A DNA stretch of 12,008 bases from Oligoflexaceae bacterium (GTDB lineage: Bacteria; Bdellovibrionota_B; Oligoflexia; Oligoflexales; Oligoflexaceae), in NCBI GenBank assembly GCA_947474445.1, contig CANJJY010000100.1:1-12008 (forward strand). The letters are read 5' to 3'. How positions within the stretch are numbered: position 1 is the stretch's first letter; each line of letters opens with the position of its first letter. The notes beneath the pieces were generated by a model. The model saw only the letters and a list, made by a program, of their open reading frames with translations, was not told the origin of the DNA and did not search any database. The translations under genes were made by a program, and so were the position numbers. Shown here in pieces: positions 1 through 7,245 of this stretch.

Positions 1-438
1 ATGCGATGGACTTATAAACGCGACGATCGCGATGATGAAACAACGAGCCCCATCGATCAACGCGGAATATTTCTTCGCGGCTTAGAACTCGAACAATACT
101 ATCGGAAGACTCAAGCGATCGCGGGAGGAGTCGAGTTTCTCTTCACCCCAGTTTTTGCTGCCAAGGTTAGTTACCAAAAGCAATCAGGTGTTTTTTTGTT
201 TGATAAGACCGTTCTTCCTAACAAAGACAGCGATCTTGAAACCGCCGTTGACTACGGCATATTTAGGGGTGGTCTTTCTCTGAAGAGCAAAGAATTTATG
301 GCTGAACTGATGGTCAGTCAGAGCAAAAAACAGGCGGATCGGATTCGCGTGCAGCGTGGCGATGTCAATCTCAATACGGTTGGTAGCTACGAAAACAAAG
401 CGAGTGCCGTACTGCTCAGTGTCGGCTTTGCTCGCTGA
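1..438 (+). CDS. 3' part of a possible outer-membrane beta-barrel protein (partial)
   Basis: Open from the first base of the window to TGA at 436-438, giving at least 145 residues. The ATG at base 1 is probably an internal methionine, because no upstream sequence is visible to support it as a start. I do not recognise a family. The chain has no long hydrophobic helix. It shows short alternating hydrophobic/polar stretches rich in aromatic, Gly and charged residues (for example around residues 39-62 and 84-105) and ends in an amphipathic strand, SAVLLSVGFAR. This pattern fits the strands of an outer-membrane beta-barrel such as a porin-like protein. The last residue is Arg, not the usual terminal Phe/Trp, so the assignment is tentative. 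The gene ends 20 bp before the convergent solute-binding protein gene, and I see no terminator hairpin between them. Confidence 0.55.
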   Translation: MRWTYKRDDRDDETTSPIDQRGIFLRGLELEQYYRKTQAIAGGVEFLFTPVFAAKVSYQKQSGVFLFDKTVLPNKDSDLETAVDYGIFRGGLSLKSKEFMAELMVSQSKKQADRIRVQRGDVNLNTVGSYENKASAVLLSVGFAR

Positions 439-458
439 TTTCCTGCTCTCTGACCTCA

Positions 459-2135
459 TTAGAATTTTGCTCGACCTCGTTCACCTTCAGCGGGAAAAGT
501 CGCAAGGGTATTTTGCAGATCCTTAGTCCCGGGATCGGGAGCGGATTTGCGACTCAAAGTGACTCGGGGTAGGTAGGCTATAGGAATGGCTGGTAGATCA
601 CTGGTAAATTGGCGTTCAAGGCGACCGAATAATCGAAGAAGGTGAGGGACTTCTGGTTCTCTCATCATATTTTCCAGAATGCGATTGATGGAGGTCTGCT
701 CCCAACCGCTGAAATTAGATCCCACATAAGAGTTTTCTGCATCTGGAATTGAAAGTGAATGAAAGATCTGGATCGGAGCCGAGAGCGGTGGAAGCTTCCA
801 GCGCATACAGGCGGCATCCTTGAAACGTAAATGCCCCAGAGTCTGCCGCAAATAGTCAGCATCTGGTACAGAGTCAATTTTCAATTCGATACCAACCTTT
901 TGCAAATCTTCGGCCACCTGTTTTTGCCAACCGAGTTTGAGTCTGGAGACGCTGCAGCTTAGATTGAGACTGAGCCTCACATCTTTTTCACTATATCTCC
1001 AACCGTCTGGGCCCCGCTTCCATCCGGCTTGGTCGAGTAGGTGACTTGCGGCCTCCAATTGGTAAGCAGCCGGTAGTTTGGGGCCGGTTCTCAATTGAAG
1101 ATCCGGGTGCAGCAAGCCTTCTGTTGTCATGGCTGCTCCGGCAAATGCTTTTTCATTGATGGCCTGGCGATTGACAGCATGAAAGATGGCCGAGCGAATA
1201 GCGGGATTGACTAGAGTTGGACTGCGCATGTTGAGGAGCATCACTTCAAGTGCATGACCACTGTCGAACTGAGGATTGTATCGATCTTTAAGGCCGGGCA
1301 CGCTGACAATGAGGTCCTGATAGTCAGTCCAAGACAGCTCTCGAGCTAGAGTTTGATCAATTTCATCTTTTTGTAGAGCGAGAGTCAGGGCCGGAATTCC
1401 TGCAAAAAGTCTGACTAGGACATCTTGTTGAGGAGACTGCTCCCATTCATTTTTCTTGTTAGGTGTGAGGAGCAGTTGGGTGGTTGACGCGGCAGCAACT
1501 TGAAATGATCCATAATAGAGGCCAGGATCCTGGATCAGTTTTCCGTATTGCGGATCGGAAGGCGGCAGCTGCAGCAGCTTATCCACGAGTTCGGCTTTGT
1601 GTTTGGGTAAGAGTCCGATTGAAAATAATTGATTGAAATCCGAGCGTCGGTGGCGAAGGACGAGAGAAATTTTATTCGGTTGGCCGGGATCCATTTCGAT
1701 TCGAGCGATCGGCAGGATAGGTCTGCGTCCCTCGGCATACGGAGCTTTGGCCATCGTGAGGAGTGTGAATTTAACGTCGTCCCGTGTGAGATCCTCGCCG
1801 TCTCCCCATTTCAACTTCTTCTTGAGAATCAGCGTGACCACTTGCTCACTTGTTTGCTTTTCGTCATCGCGGCGAATCGTGACTTCTGGACTTTCCTTAC
1901 ACAAAAGACACGCGACGCGCCCGTCACTTTGCAAATACAGAATAGGTGGAGTGAGCATCATCCGCAGCGGATGGGCTTCGCCGGCATACTGAAGAAGGGG
2001 AAGAACTTCGCCAAGGGGAGTGAGGCTCCCGAGGCTATAAATTCGGGTCGGAGTCGATTGGGCTGACAACAAGTAGCTCAGCGCCCACAGAGCGAGCCAA
2101 GATCGACGCGGATTTATTCGGAATAGAGGCATCAT
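459..2135 (-). CDS. Secreted family-5 solute-binding protein (peptide/nickel-type ABC substrate-binding protein)
   Basis: Periplasmic binding protein of the SBP_bac_5 (DppA/OppA-like) family, which captures oligopeptides or similar ligands for an ABC importer. From the ATG at 2135 the protein is 558 residues, close to the family norm. The N-terminus is a Sec-type signal: Arg-rich start, then hydrophobic WLALWALSYLL and small residues near residue 27. There is no lipobox Cys. The family hallmark KWGDGEDLTRDDVKF lies at residues 109-123, and the second hallmark, NPAIRSAIFHAVNR, at 310-323. I chose 2135 because AGAAGG sits 6 nt upstream and the signal peptide then begins correctly. An in-frame ATG at 2201 adds 22 Arg-rich residues and has no ribosome binding site. 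No permease or ATPase gene is adjacent, so the transporter partners lie elsewhere or the protein has another binding role. The ligand cannot be told from sequence. Confidence 0.85.
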   Translation of the reverse strand: MMPLFRINPRRSWLALWALSYLLSAQSTPTRIYSLGSLTPLGEVLPLLQYAGEAHPLRMMLTPPILYLQSDGRVACLLCKESPEVTIRRDDEKQTSEQVVTLILKKKLKWGDGEDLTRDDVKFTLLTMAKAPYAEGRRPILPIARIEMDPGQPNKISLVLRHRRSDFNQLFSIGLLPKHKAELVDKLLQLPPSDPQYGKLIQDPGLYYGSFQVAAASTTQLLLTPNKKNEWEQSPQQDVLVRLFAGIPALTLALQKDEIDQTLARELSWTDYQDLIVSVPGLKDRYNPQFDSGHALEVMLLNMRSPTLVNPAIRSAIFHAVNRQAINEKAFAGAAMTTEGLLHPDLQLRTGPKLPAAYQLEAASHLLDQAGWKRGPDGWRYSEKDVRLSLNLSCSVSRLKLGWQKQVAEDLQKVGIELKIDSVPDADYLRQTLGHLRFKDAACMRWKLPPLSAPIQIFHSLSIPDAENSYVGSNFSGWEQTSINRILENMMREPEVPHLLRLFGRLERQFTSDLPAIPIAYLPRVTLSRKSAPDPGTKDLQNTLATFPAEGERGRAKF

Positions 2136-2511
2136 GGAAGACCTTCTGAGACAGCCTCTCAGGACTTTGGCGGGTCGAACCGTCCAGGGCGAGAGGCTCA
2201 TTTAAACAGAGGACGAGAGCTAGGGTCATCTTAGGGCATAGGTCTGGTCGAAGCCAAGAATAAAGCGGCTCGAGTAAAACGGCAGAAATGAAAGGAGTGG
2301 AAAGACTGGAAAGGTTGGACTTGGCGCAGATTATAGACTCTCCCGGGAGCTTGGGAAAAAAGCCATAGAAATTCTGGAGGGTAAGAGAGATGGGGGCTTA
2401 TGACCCGAACTGAAGGCGAGTGGCTACGAAAAATTGGCTCATTGAATCGAGATGTCCAGATTTTAGCCGATAGGAACGTGCCAGTCCTCGTATTCAGAAA
2501 GGGACCTTCAC
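2136..2511. other. Divergent intergenic spacer between solute-binding protein and cyclase genes
   Basis: This 376-bp gap separates two divergent genes and should hold both promoters. On the minus strand there is a perfect TATAAT (2330-2335), annotated separately. A 10-bp GC palindrome, CTCCCGGGAG (2340-2349), falls in the spacer of that putative promoter. On the plus strand there is a purine-rich run at about 2281-2318 containing two GGAAAG copies. I found no convincing plus-strand promoter. A reading frame opening at ATG 2400 runs 170 nt into the cyclase gene in another frame and is probably not real. No RNA gene or riboswitch is recognisable. Confidence 0.6.
2330..2357 (-). promoter_or_regulatory. 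Possible sigma-70 promoter for the solute-binding protein gene
   Basis: Read on the minus strand: TTCCCA (2352-2357), 16-bp spacer, perfect -10 TATAAT (2330-2335). The -35 matches only four of six consensus positions. The implied leader to the ATG at 2135 is long (about 190 nt). Direction is uncertain because nothing else independent supports it. Confidence 0.3.
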
Positions 2512-4896
2512 GTGAAGAAAGATCCAGCGCAATGGTTGCACAGTCCGCCTATCAGCATACGCTGGATTTTGCCAGTCACTTGCCTGTGGATTGTTGGACT
2601 GATTGTCTGGCAAATGTCCAATTTTTCGAAAGAGACGGAAGCTCGTATCGAAGCTCCGCTGCTCTTTCAAGCGCGCAATAGTCTAGGTCTTAGCCCGCCT
2701 ATCCACTCAAAAATAAAAGTCTATGGTTTCGATGACACAACGATATCAAGCTTGCATCGACCCCGTCTCAATTACCAAGAATGGGCCGAACTGATCGAGA
2801 ATCTTGATAGTAGAAAGCCAAAGGCCGTCATCATCGACGCGCTCTTCTCAGTGACCGAAACTGTTCACGATGATACGGATCCCGGTTACAAGCAATTTGT
2901 CGAACGCGTTCAAAAACTAGAGACGCCTGTTGTGGTTGGCTCGTTTGCGATCAATCAAAAGCTTTCCGGTCGGATTCCTTTAGATTTAAGTGATTCCGAT
3001 TTCAATCTGCTTTCTTATTTACCCGAAGCAGGATCCTCAGGGCTTTCGTCCGAAGAACAAGCGGCTCGTTTGCCCATAGCACCTTTTATAGGCAGTATCG
3101 TCTACGGCCCAGAACCCTCCGTCCGAGGGGCTTTCAAGAAAATCGGGCATATCTTGTACGGACAGCGTGAAGGTCGCTACTTTCCGTTTTTACGGCTGGA
3201 CAATCAGAAGACTTTGCCTCATCTCATGCTGCGCCCTTTCCAAGACGTTCATTTCTATCAAGGCCAGCTCTTTGTCGACGGCACGGAAATTCCCTTGGCG
3301 AGCGACGGATCTGCCCTTATTAATTTCAGCACGCGGGCGGAGTTTGCTAAAAAGGTATTTTCACTCCGTGTCCTTCTTAAAGAGCCTATGAGGGCAAAAG
3401 CTCTAGCCAGTATAGAGGAAGGTGACTTCATCTATTTGATACCCATGCATTTCACTGGCAACACCGACTTTAAGCCAAGTCCCATCGGATTGATGCCAGG
3501 GGCTTATACCCACCTTGCGGTTTTAAATAGTATCCTGCAAAAGAGCAGTCTCAGACCCATCGAAGCAGCGCCATTTTTTATCGTTATCTTTGCAGTGCTC
3601 GGAGCCATGCTATCGTGGTGGCTGCCGCCAGTGACGCTGAGCCTTGCTCTCTTGTCCTTCTCTTTTCTATGGACCTCTGTTTGGATCGGTAGCTTTGTTT
3701 TGCTTGGATGGGTTTTGCCTTGGTTCAGTCCGACCGTAAGCCTTTTAGGGGTTGGCTTTTCCCTGCTCATTCATCGCACTAAAGTATCGGAACGCAAATC
3801 GCAGTATATTCGTCAGGCTCTAGAGGGATCGGTTCAGCCGCAAGTTCTGCAGACTTTGCAAGAGCACCCTGAGCGATTGTCGCTCGACGCGCGGGAACGA
3901 ATCGTCAGTATCATGTTTGTGGATATCGTTGGATTCTCTTTGATGGTTGAAAATCAATTGCCGCGCCTGGCCTTTGAGAGTCTACGCGAATTGATCGATG
4001 AAATATCGAGTGCTGTTCTCGCGCACGGTGGAATGGTGAACAAGACTCTCGGAGACGGCTTGCTCTGTTTCTTTGGATATTCTTTTGAGGACAACACGGA
4101 AAACGCCGATCACGCCGAGAAAGCCCTCTTAGCAGCGACGCAGATTCAATTGACGAATGTACCTCGCATGATTAAAGCAGCGCGCAATCGTGAGCCGGTC
4201 TTTCCCCTCCGTATCGGTATCAATACAGCAGCGGTTTTTATGGGCAATCTGGGGTCTGGCCAAAGACTCGATCTCACCGTGATTGGCAACGGAGTAAATT
4301 TTGCGAAACGCCTTGAAGGCGCTTGCATGCCTCATTCCATTCTCGTCGGTCCGACCACGAAAGAGTTGCTGGAACCGATAGGATCGATGCAACGTGCCAA
4401 ACGGCGAATGATCGCTATCAAGCATCATAACGATATGGTGGAAGCCTGGGAGTATGATCCTTTTGTCGAAGGGTCTGAGCTCAGAAGCCAGGCTGAAGAG
4501 GCCTATCGCTCGACAGCATATTTGACCCGCCTTGAAAGACGGTGGACTGTAGCGCAGCCCGGAAATATTATCGTCAGGGCTTTAGGAAATGCTGCCGAAT
4601 TGATTAACTTTTCACCCACCGGTATGAGTATTGTACTGCCCTCTTTGCAGGCACGGGGAACTCGCATGGAAGTGCAGCTCGATTCGCTCGATGGATCTCT
4701 TGGTCAGCAGTTGGCTGCGCAGGGTTTGGGCACTATTGCAGTCGAAGTGCGCTGGGTGCAAAATCATGAGGAGCTTTATCTGCATGGGGTCCGGTATATT
4801 GAGCTCGATAGCCGACAAACCGACCTCATTACGGATTTATTATGTCATTATGGCTTGGAAAGAAAAAATTCATCTTCGTCACAGGAAGCTTCCTGA
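2512..4896 (+). CDS. CHASE2 sensor - adenylate cyclase - PilZ membrane protein
   Basis: Predicted inner-membrane class III nucleotidyl cyclase making cAMP, with a periplasmic sensor and a cytoplasmic c-di-GMP-binding domain (794 residues). Order: transmembrane helix at 17-34; CHASE2 periplasmic domain about 40-340; three transmembrane segments about 353-421; cyclase about 463-625; PilZ about 670-780. Cyclase residues are complete: metal-binding Asp471 (FVDIVGFS) and Asp515 (KTLGDG), the purine-reading pair Lys511/Thr589 typical of bacterial adenylate cyclases, Asn596, and transition-state Arg600. The PilZ domain has both c-di-GMP motifs, RLERR (673-677) and NFSPTG (699-704), 22 residues apart. 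The GTG start is supported by AAAGGGA 7 nt upstream and by the helix that follows; the frame is closed at 2464 with no other usual start between. The last 55 nt overlap the next gene. Domain calls are confident; ligand specificity and the direction of c-di-GMP control are inference. Confidence 0.9.
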   Translation: MKKDPAQWLHSPPISIRWILPVTCLWIVGLIVWQMSNFSKETEARIEAPLLFQARNSLGLSPPIHSKIKVYGFDDTTISSLHRPRLNYQEWAELIENLDSRKPKAVIIDALFSVTETVHDDTDPGYKQFVERVQKLETPVVVGSFAINQKLSGRIPLDLSDSDFNLLSYLPEAGSSGLSSEEQAARLPIAPFIGSIVYGPEPSVRGAFKKIGHILYGQREGRYFPFLRLDNQKTLPHLMLRPFQDVHFYQGQLFVDGTEIPLASDGSALINFSTRAEFAKKVFSLRVLLKEPMRAKALASIEEGDFIYLIPMHFTGNTDFKPSPIGLMPGAYTHLAVLNSILQKSSLRPIEAAPFFIVIFAVLGAMLSWWLPPVTLSLALLSFSFLWTSVWIGSFVLLGWVLPWFSPTVSLLGVGFSLLIHRTKVSERKSQYIRQALEGSVQPQVLQTLQEHPERLSLDARERIVSIMFVDIVGFSLMVENQLPRLAFESLRELIDEISSAVLAHGGMVNKTLGDGLLCFFGYSFEDNTENADHAEKALLAATQIQLTNVPRMIKAARNREPVFPLRIGINTAAVFMGNLGSGQRLDLTVIGNGVNFAKRLEGACMPHSILVGPTTKELLEPIGSMQRAKRRMIAIKHHNDMVEAWEYDPFVEGSELRSQAEEAYRSTAYLTRLERRWTVAQPGNIIVRALGNAAELINFSPTGMSIVLPSLQARGTRMEVQLDSLDGSLGQQLAAQGLGTIAVEVRWVQNHEELYLHGVRYIELDSRQTDLITDLLCHYGLERKNSSSSQEAS

Positions 4897-6158
4897 GTCT
4901 TTTCTTTCCGGGACTTAGCTTTTTTGATCGTCTTGTCGCCTGCCCTCAATTGCTTTCCTCACAGCGCATCCCTTGGGATCGTCCGCAACTCGTGATGCGC
5001 GAACAACTCCAGCTCTTTTCTTACGATCAAGGAATGTGGAAGAGCTTGCCTCTCCAGCTCGATCCTATGGATAGTGACGGTGACCTGATATTTCCTGTTC
5101 CTGACAATTGGATGCAAGATCGCATTGCCCCCTTTGATCGTATCAGCTTTTCACCCTCATCATTTGCTGCGCGCTATGAAGGGGCCCTCGAGCTACCCTG
5201 TGCAGCCCGAGAAGTTTTCGAGCTCAGACTCGATCAAAAGTTCGCGTACCTCGCCGCATGTACAAGCAAACCTGAAGACAGATTTCAGGTGTCGGGAAGT
5301 CCAGTCACCTATGATAGAGACAAAAGAACTTTACGTACAGAATACTATCATTACCGCTACAGCGAGCGTAATCACCTGGTGTTCGATGCCATAGAATTAG
5401 CTGATCCTCTGTTTAAGTCGTTTAGAGAGACAGCGGCACGATCAGACCTCGTGATCATCGGGGACGTCAAGAATTTCTTAACTCTTGTATTTGATACCGA
5501 TGATATGGATGCACGCATCTTGCATCGGCATCAGGGCCCCATGGGCTTGGTTGGGGGTCTCCAATTTTTTTTGAAGGTCTTGGCGTTTCGCATCGAGCTT
5601 GCGCTGATGCCAGAGGTCAACTTTTTTGATGATTCGCTTTATATGCCGATGACGATGTATCTGCCCGTTGATGCAGCTAAGTATTTAAGGCGGGGGAGTG
5701 GAGCTTACTATACCTGGGATCGCGCTTCTCAGGTGACCTGGGACGAGCAAAAGAGTCGAATAGAAATTCTTGATCCTGAAGCTGTGAATCCCAAGAAAGC
5801 TTTGCCACTTAGTGCGCCTGACCTGCGATACTGTACTCCCAAGCTGTGCACCTATGAACTGCAGGGAGCTGTGGGTGGTCGAGCCTTTTCTTTGAACTTT
5901 GAAATCACCCGTGAGGCTGCCGCCTTGGGTTTTTTCCCGCGTCTGATCCGCGATGTACCAGCAGTGGAAAAGGTGTTGGGTCGACCCATCAGTCAGTTTC
6001 CGGCAAAAGAACGGATGGGAGTTTTCTTTGAAACGGCTCTACTGCCGAAAGGCAAGCATAAGTGGAATTTCTGGATTCAAGCTCACAGCGAGCATTCTGC
6101 TACCTGCGGACGGGACGTTTCCATCCGTTCCCTACCCATGAGAAAGGCTTCGAATTGA
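4842..6158 (+). CDS. Secreted protein of unknown family, co-translated with the cyclase
   Basis: A 438-residue protein I do not recognise. The N-terminus looks like an export signal: a KKK cluster at 7-9, then a hydrophobic run from Phe10 to Phe28. LVAC at 31-34 resembles a lipobox, but Asp29-Arg30 just before it argues against a lipoprotein. The rest has no further clear membrane helix and is rich in aromatic and acidic residues. It contains Cys120, Cys140, Cys331, Cys336 and Cys422, which could form disulfides in the periplasm. The gene starts inside the cyclase gene (55-nt overlap) with only a weak ribosome binding site, suggesting translation coupled to the cyclase. Later in-frame starts would remove the signal sequence, which is why I keep ATG 4842. 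Its stop overlaps the start of the next gene. By context it is a candidate periplasmic partner of the CHASE2 sensor domain; this is inference only. Confidence 0.75.
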   Translation: MSLWLGKKKFIFVTGSFLSLFFPGLSFFDRLVACPQLLSSQRIPWDRPQLVMREQLQLFSYDQGMWKSLPLQLDPMDSDGDLIFPVPDNWMQDRIAPFDRISFSPSSFAARYEGALELPCAAREVFELRLDQKFAYLAACTSKPEDRFQVSGSPVTYDRDKRTLRTEYYHYRYSERNHLVFDAIELADPLFKSFRETAARSDLVIIGDVKNFLTLVFDTDDMDARILHRHQGPMGLVGGLQFFLKVLAFRIELALMPEVNFFDDSLYMPMTMYLPVDAAKYLRRGSGAYYTWDRASQVTWDEQKSRIEILDPEAVNPKKALPLSAPDLRYCTPKLCTYELQGAVGGRAFSLNFEITREAAALGFFPRLIRDVPAVEKVLGRPISQFPAKERMGVFFETALLPKGKHKWNFWIQAHSEHSATCGRDVSIRSLPMRKASN

Positions 6159-6406
6159 TTGTCGTGCGAATCGCTTATCATTTGCTCCCTCTGATAACTC
6201 TGACTATCGGTTTGCGTTGGCTCACCGTTGCCATGATCCTTTTGGTCTTAATCAGTTACATAAAAGTGAAGAAAATCGAGCAGCAGTTGAAAGATCTCAG
6301 CGTGCGGAAAGCTGATCCTGTCGAACTCGAAGGCTTAAGAAGGACGCGAGATTTTTGGTTGAATTTGACTTTTCTCAGCAAAAAGCAAGGCTGGGATCGA
6401 AGCTGA
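6155..6406 (+). CDS. Small membrane protein with a charged C-terminal helix
   Basis: An 83-residue protein starting at TTG 6155, whose start overlaps the previous gene's stop (TTGA). AAAGG lies 7 nt upstream, which favours this start over the longer reading from ATG 6062, most of which lies in the secreted-protein gene and is not membrane-like. Residues 5-20 and about 23-37 are hydrophobic, separated by an Arg-Trp, so it is either a helical hairpin or one long helix with a kink. A Lys/Glu/Gln-rich helix follows (about 40-63), possibly a short coiled coil in the cytoplasm, with a basic-aromatic tail. I cannot assign a family. It is the last gene of the overlapping triplet and ends one base before a strong hairpin. 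It may help assemble or regulate the cyclase complex, but only gene order suggests that. Confidence 0.65.
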   Translation: MIVVRIAYHLLPLITLTIGLRWLTVAMILLVLISYIKVKKIEQQLKDLSVRKADPVELEGLRRTRDFWLNLTFLSKKQGWDRS

Positions 6407-6407
6407 G

Positions 6408-6427
6408 GCCTCACCTGATGGTGAGGC
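6408..6427. terminator. Perfect hairpin between convergent genes, possible two-way terminator
   Basis: GCCTCACC (6408-6415) and GGTGAGGC (6420-6427) are perfectly complementary around a TGAT loop, giving an 8-bp GC-rich stem. It lies just after the small membrane protein stop and 22 bp beyond the sodB stop, the expected place for a shared terminator. Neither strand has the run of U that an intrinsic terminator normally needs after the stem, so it may instead protect 3' ends or pause polymerase. Confidence 0.5.
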
Positions 6428-6449
6428 AGGAGGGAATGAGCTCTCAGGC

Positions 6450-7025
6450 TTAGAACTGCTTGTCTACAAAGTCCCAATTGACAAGAGACCAGAAGTTTTC
6501 GACGTACTTGGCGCGCGCGTTACGATAGTCGATGTAATAGGCATGTTCCCAAACATCGCAAGTGAGGAGTGGCTTCAGGCCACTGGTCAAAGGATTGCCA
6601 GCGTTGGGTGTTTTTTCTATCGCAAGAGAGCCATCAGGCTTCTTGACGAGCCAGGCCCAGCCCGAACCGAACTGAGTGAGAGCCGCTTCGGTGAACTTTT
6701 CTTTGAACGTTTGAAAAGATCCAAAAGCTTTCTTGATCTCATCGCCAACCCGACCCTTGGGTTCTCCGCCACCCTTGGGCGCGAGGCAATACCAATAGAA
6801 GGTATGATTCCAGACTTGGGCGGCGTTATTGAAAATACCGCCATCTGTAGTCTTGATCAGCTCTTCCAGGCTTTTGTCGGCATTCGGTGTGCCCGCCACC
6901 AATTTGTTAAGATTGTCGACATAGGTTTGATGATGCTTACCATAATGGAATTCCAAGGTCTCCGCAGAGATGTGCGGGGCCAGAGCATCTTTCGCATAAG
7001 GCAATTCAGGTAGTCTAAAGGCCAT
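6450..7025 (-). CDS. sodB: Iron superoxide dismutase
   Basis: Cytoplasmic Fe-type superoxide dismutase, 191 residues, which converts superoxide to hydrogen peroxide and oxygen. All four metal ligands are present: His27, His74, Asp157 and His161 (in DVWEHAYY). The second-sphere Gln70 in NNAAQVWNHTFYW and the active-site Tyr35 (HHQTYV) match the iron rather than the manganese subtype. There is no signal peptide, so the enzyme should stay in the cytoplasm. The start at 7025 has a near-ideal AGGAG 7 nt upstream. The gene stands alone with its own likely promoter (7058-7086) and converges on the cyclase unit, with a hairpin between them. Length and motifs are complete, so it should be active. Metal preference is inferred from residues and could be cambialistic. 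Confidence 0.97.
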   Translation of the reverse strand: MAFRLPELPYAKDALAPHISAETLEFHYGKHHQTYVDNLNKLVAGTPNADKSLEELIKTTDGGIFNNAAQVWNHTFYWYCLAPKGGGEPKGRVGDEIKKAFGSFQTFKEKFTEAALTQFGSGWAWLVKKPDGSLAIEKTPNAGNPLTSGLKPLLTCDVWEHAYYIDYRNARAKYVENFWSLVNWDFVDKQF

Positions 7026-7057
7026 GTTTATCTCCTATCAAAGACGGATTCAAGGCT

Positions 7058-7086
7058 ACTATAGACAGGGACTACCCTTCAAACAA
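7058..7086 (-). promoter_or_regulatory. Likely sigma-70-type promoter of sodB
   Basis: Minus-strand TTGTTT (7081-7086), a 17-bp spacer, then TATAGT (7058-7063). The -10 matches five of six consensus positions and the spacing is ideal; the -35 is weaker. Transcription would begin near 7051, giving a leader of about 25 nt that contains the AGGAG ribosome binding site. I see no clear operator. Confidence 0.5.
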
Positions 7087-7245
7087 GGCTTTTAGAAGAG
7101 ATCGGATGGCGCTTTTTGGGAGTGTGATTCGCCAAGGGTGCATCAAATCGTGTAGGAATTGCTCGGCAAGGCAACTTCCGCTACATTAATGGTTCGCATC
7201 GTGCCACATGCAGGATCCCCTGTACTTTATCTAGGACAAACGAGC

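Noticed and set aside
1629..2066. 145-residue plus-strand frame
   Set aside because: Antisense shadow of the solute-binding protein, which has clear family motifs on the other strand.
2136..2201. Upstream ATG at 2201 for the solute-binding protein
   Set aside because: No ribosome binding site, and it would put 22 Arg-rich residues before a good signal peptide; ATG 2135 has AGAAGG 6 nt upstream.
2035..2229. 64-residue minus-strand frame with a hydrophobic start
   Set aside because: It overlaps the solute-binding protein start in another frame, with no family motif and no separate support.
2340..2349. CTCCCGGGAG palindrome as an operator
   Set aside because: Ten-base palindromes are expected about a dozen times by chance in this window; the position within a weak promoter spacer is suggestive only.
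2400..2681. 93-residue open frame starting at ATG 2400
   Set aside because: It runs 170 nt into the well-supported cyclase gene in another frame, its ATG has no well-spaced ribosome binding site, and its product shows no motif. A short leader gene cannot be fully excluded.
6543..7013. 156-residue plus-strand frame
   Set aside because: Antisense shadow of sodB.
7159..7245. N-terminal extension of the amidohydrolase from TTG 7159 or ATG 7189
   Set aside because: AGGA is only 2 nt from the TTG, ATG 7189 lacks a ribosome binding site, and the added residues do not look like the family N-terminus.
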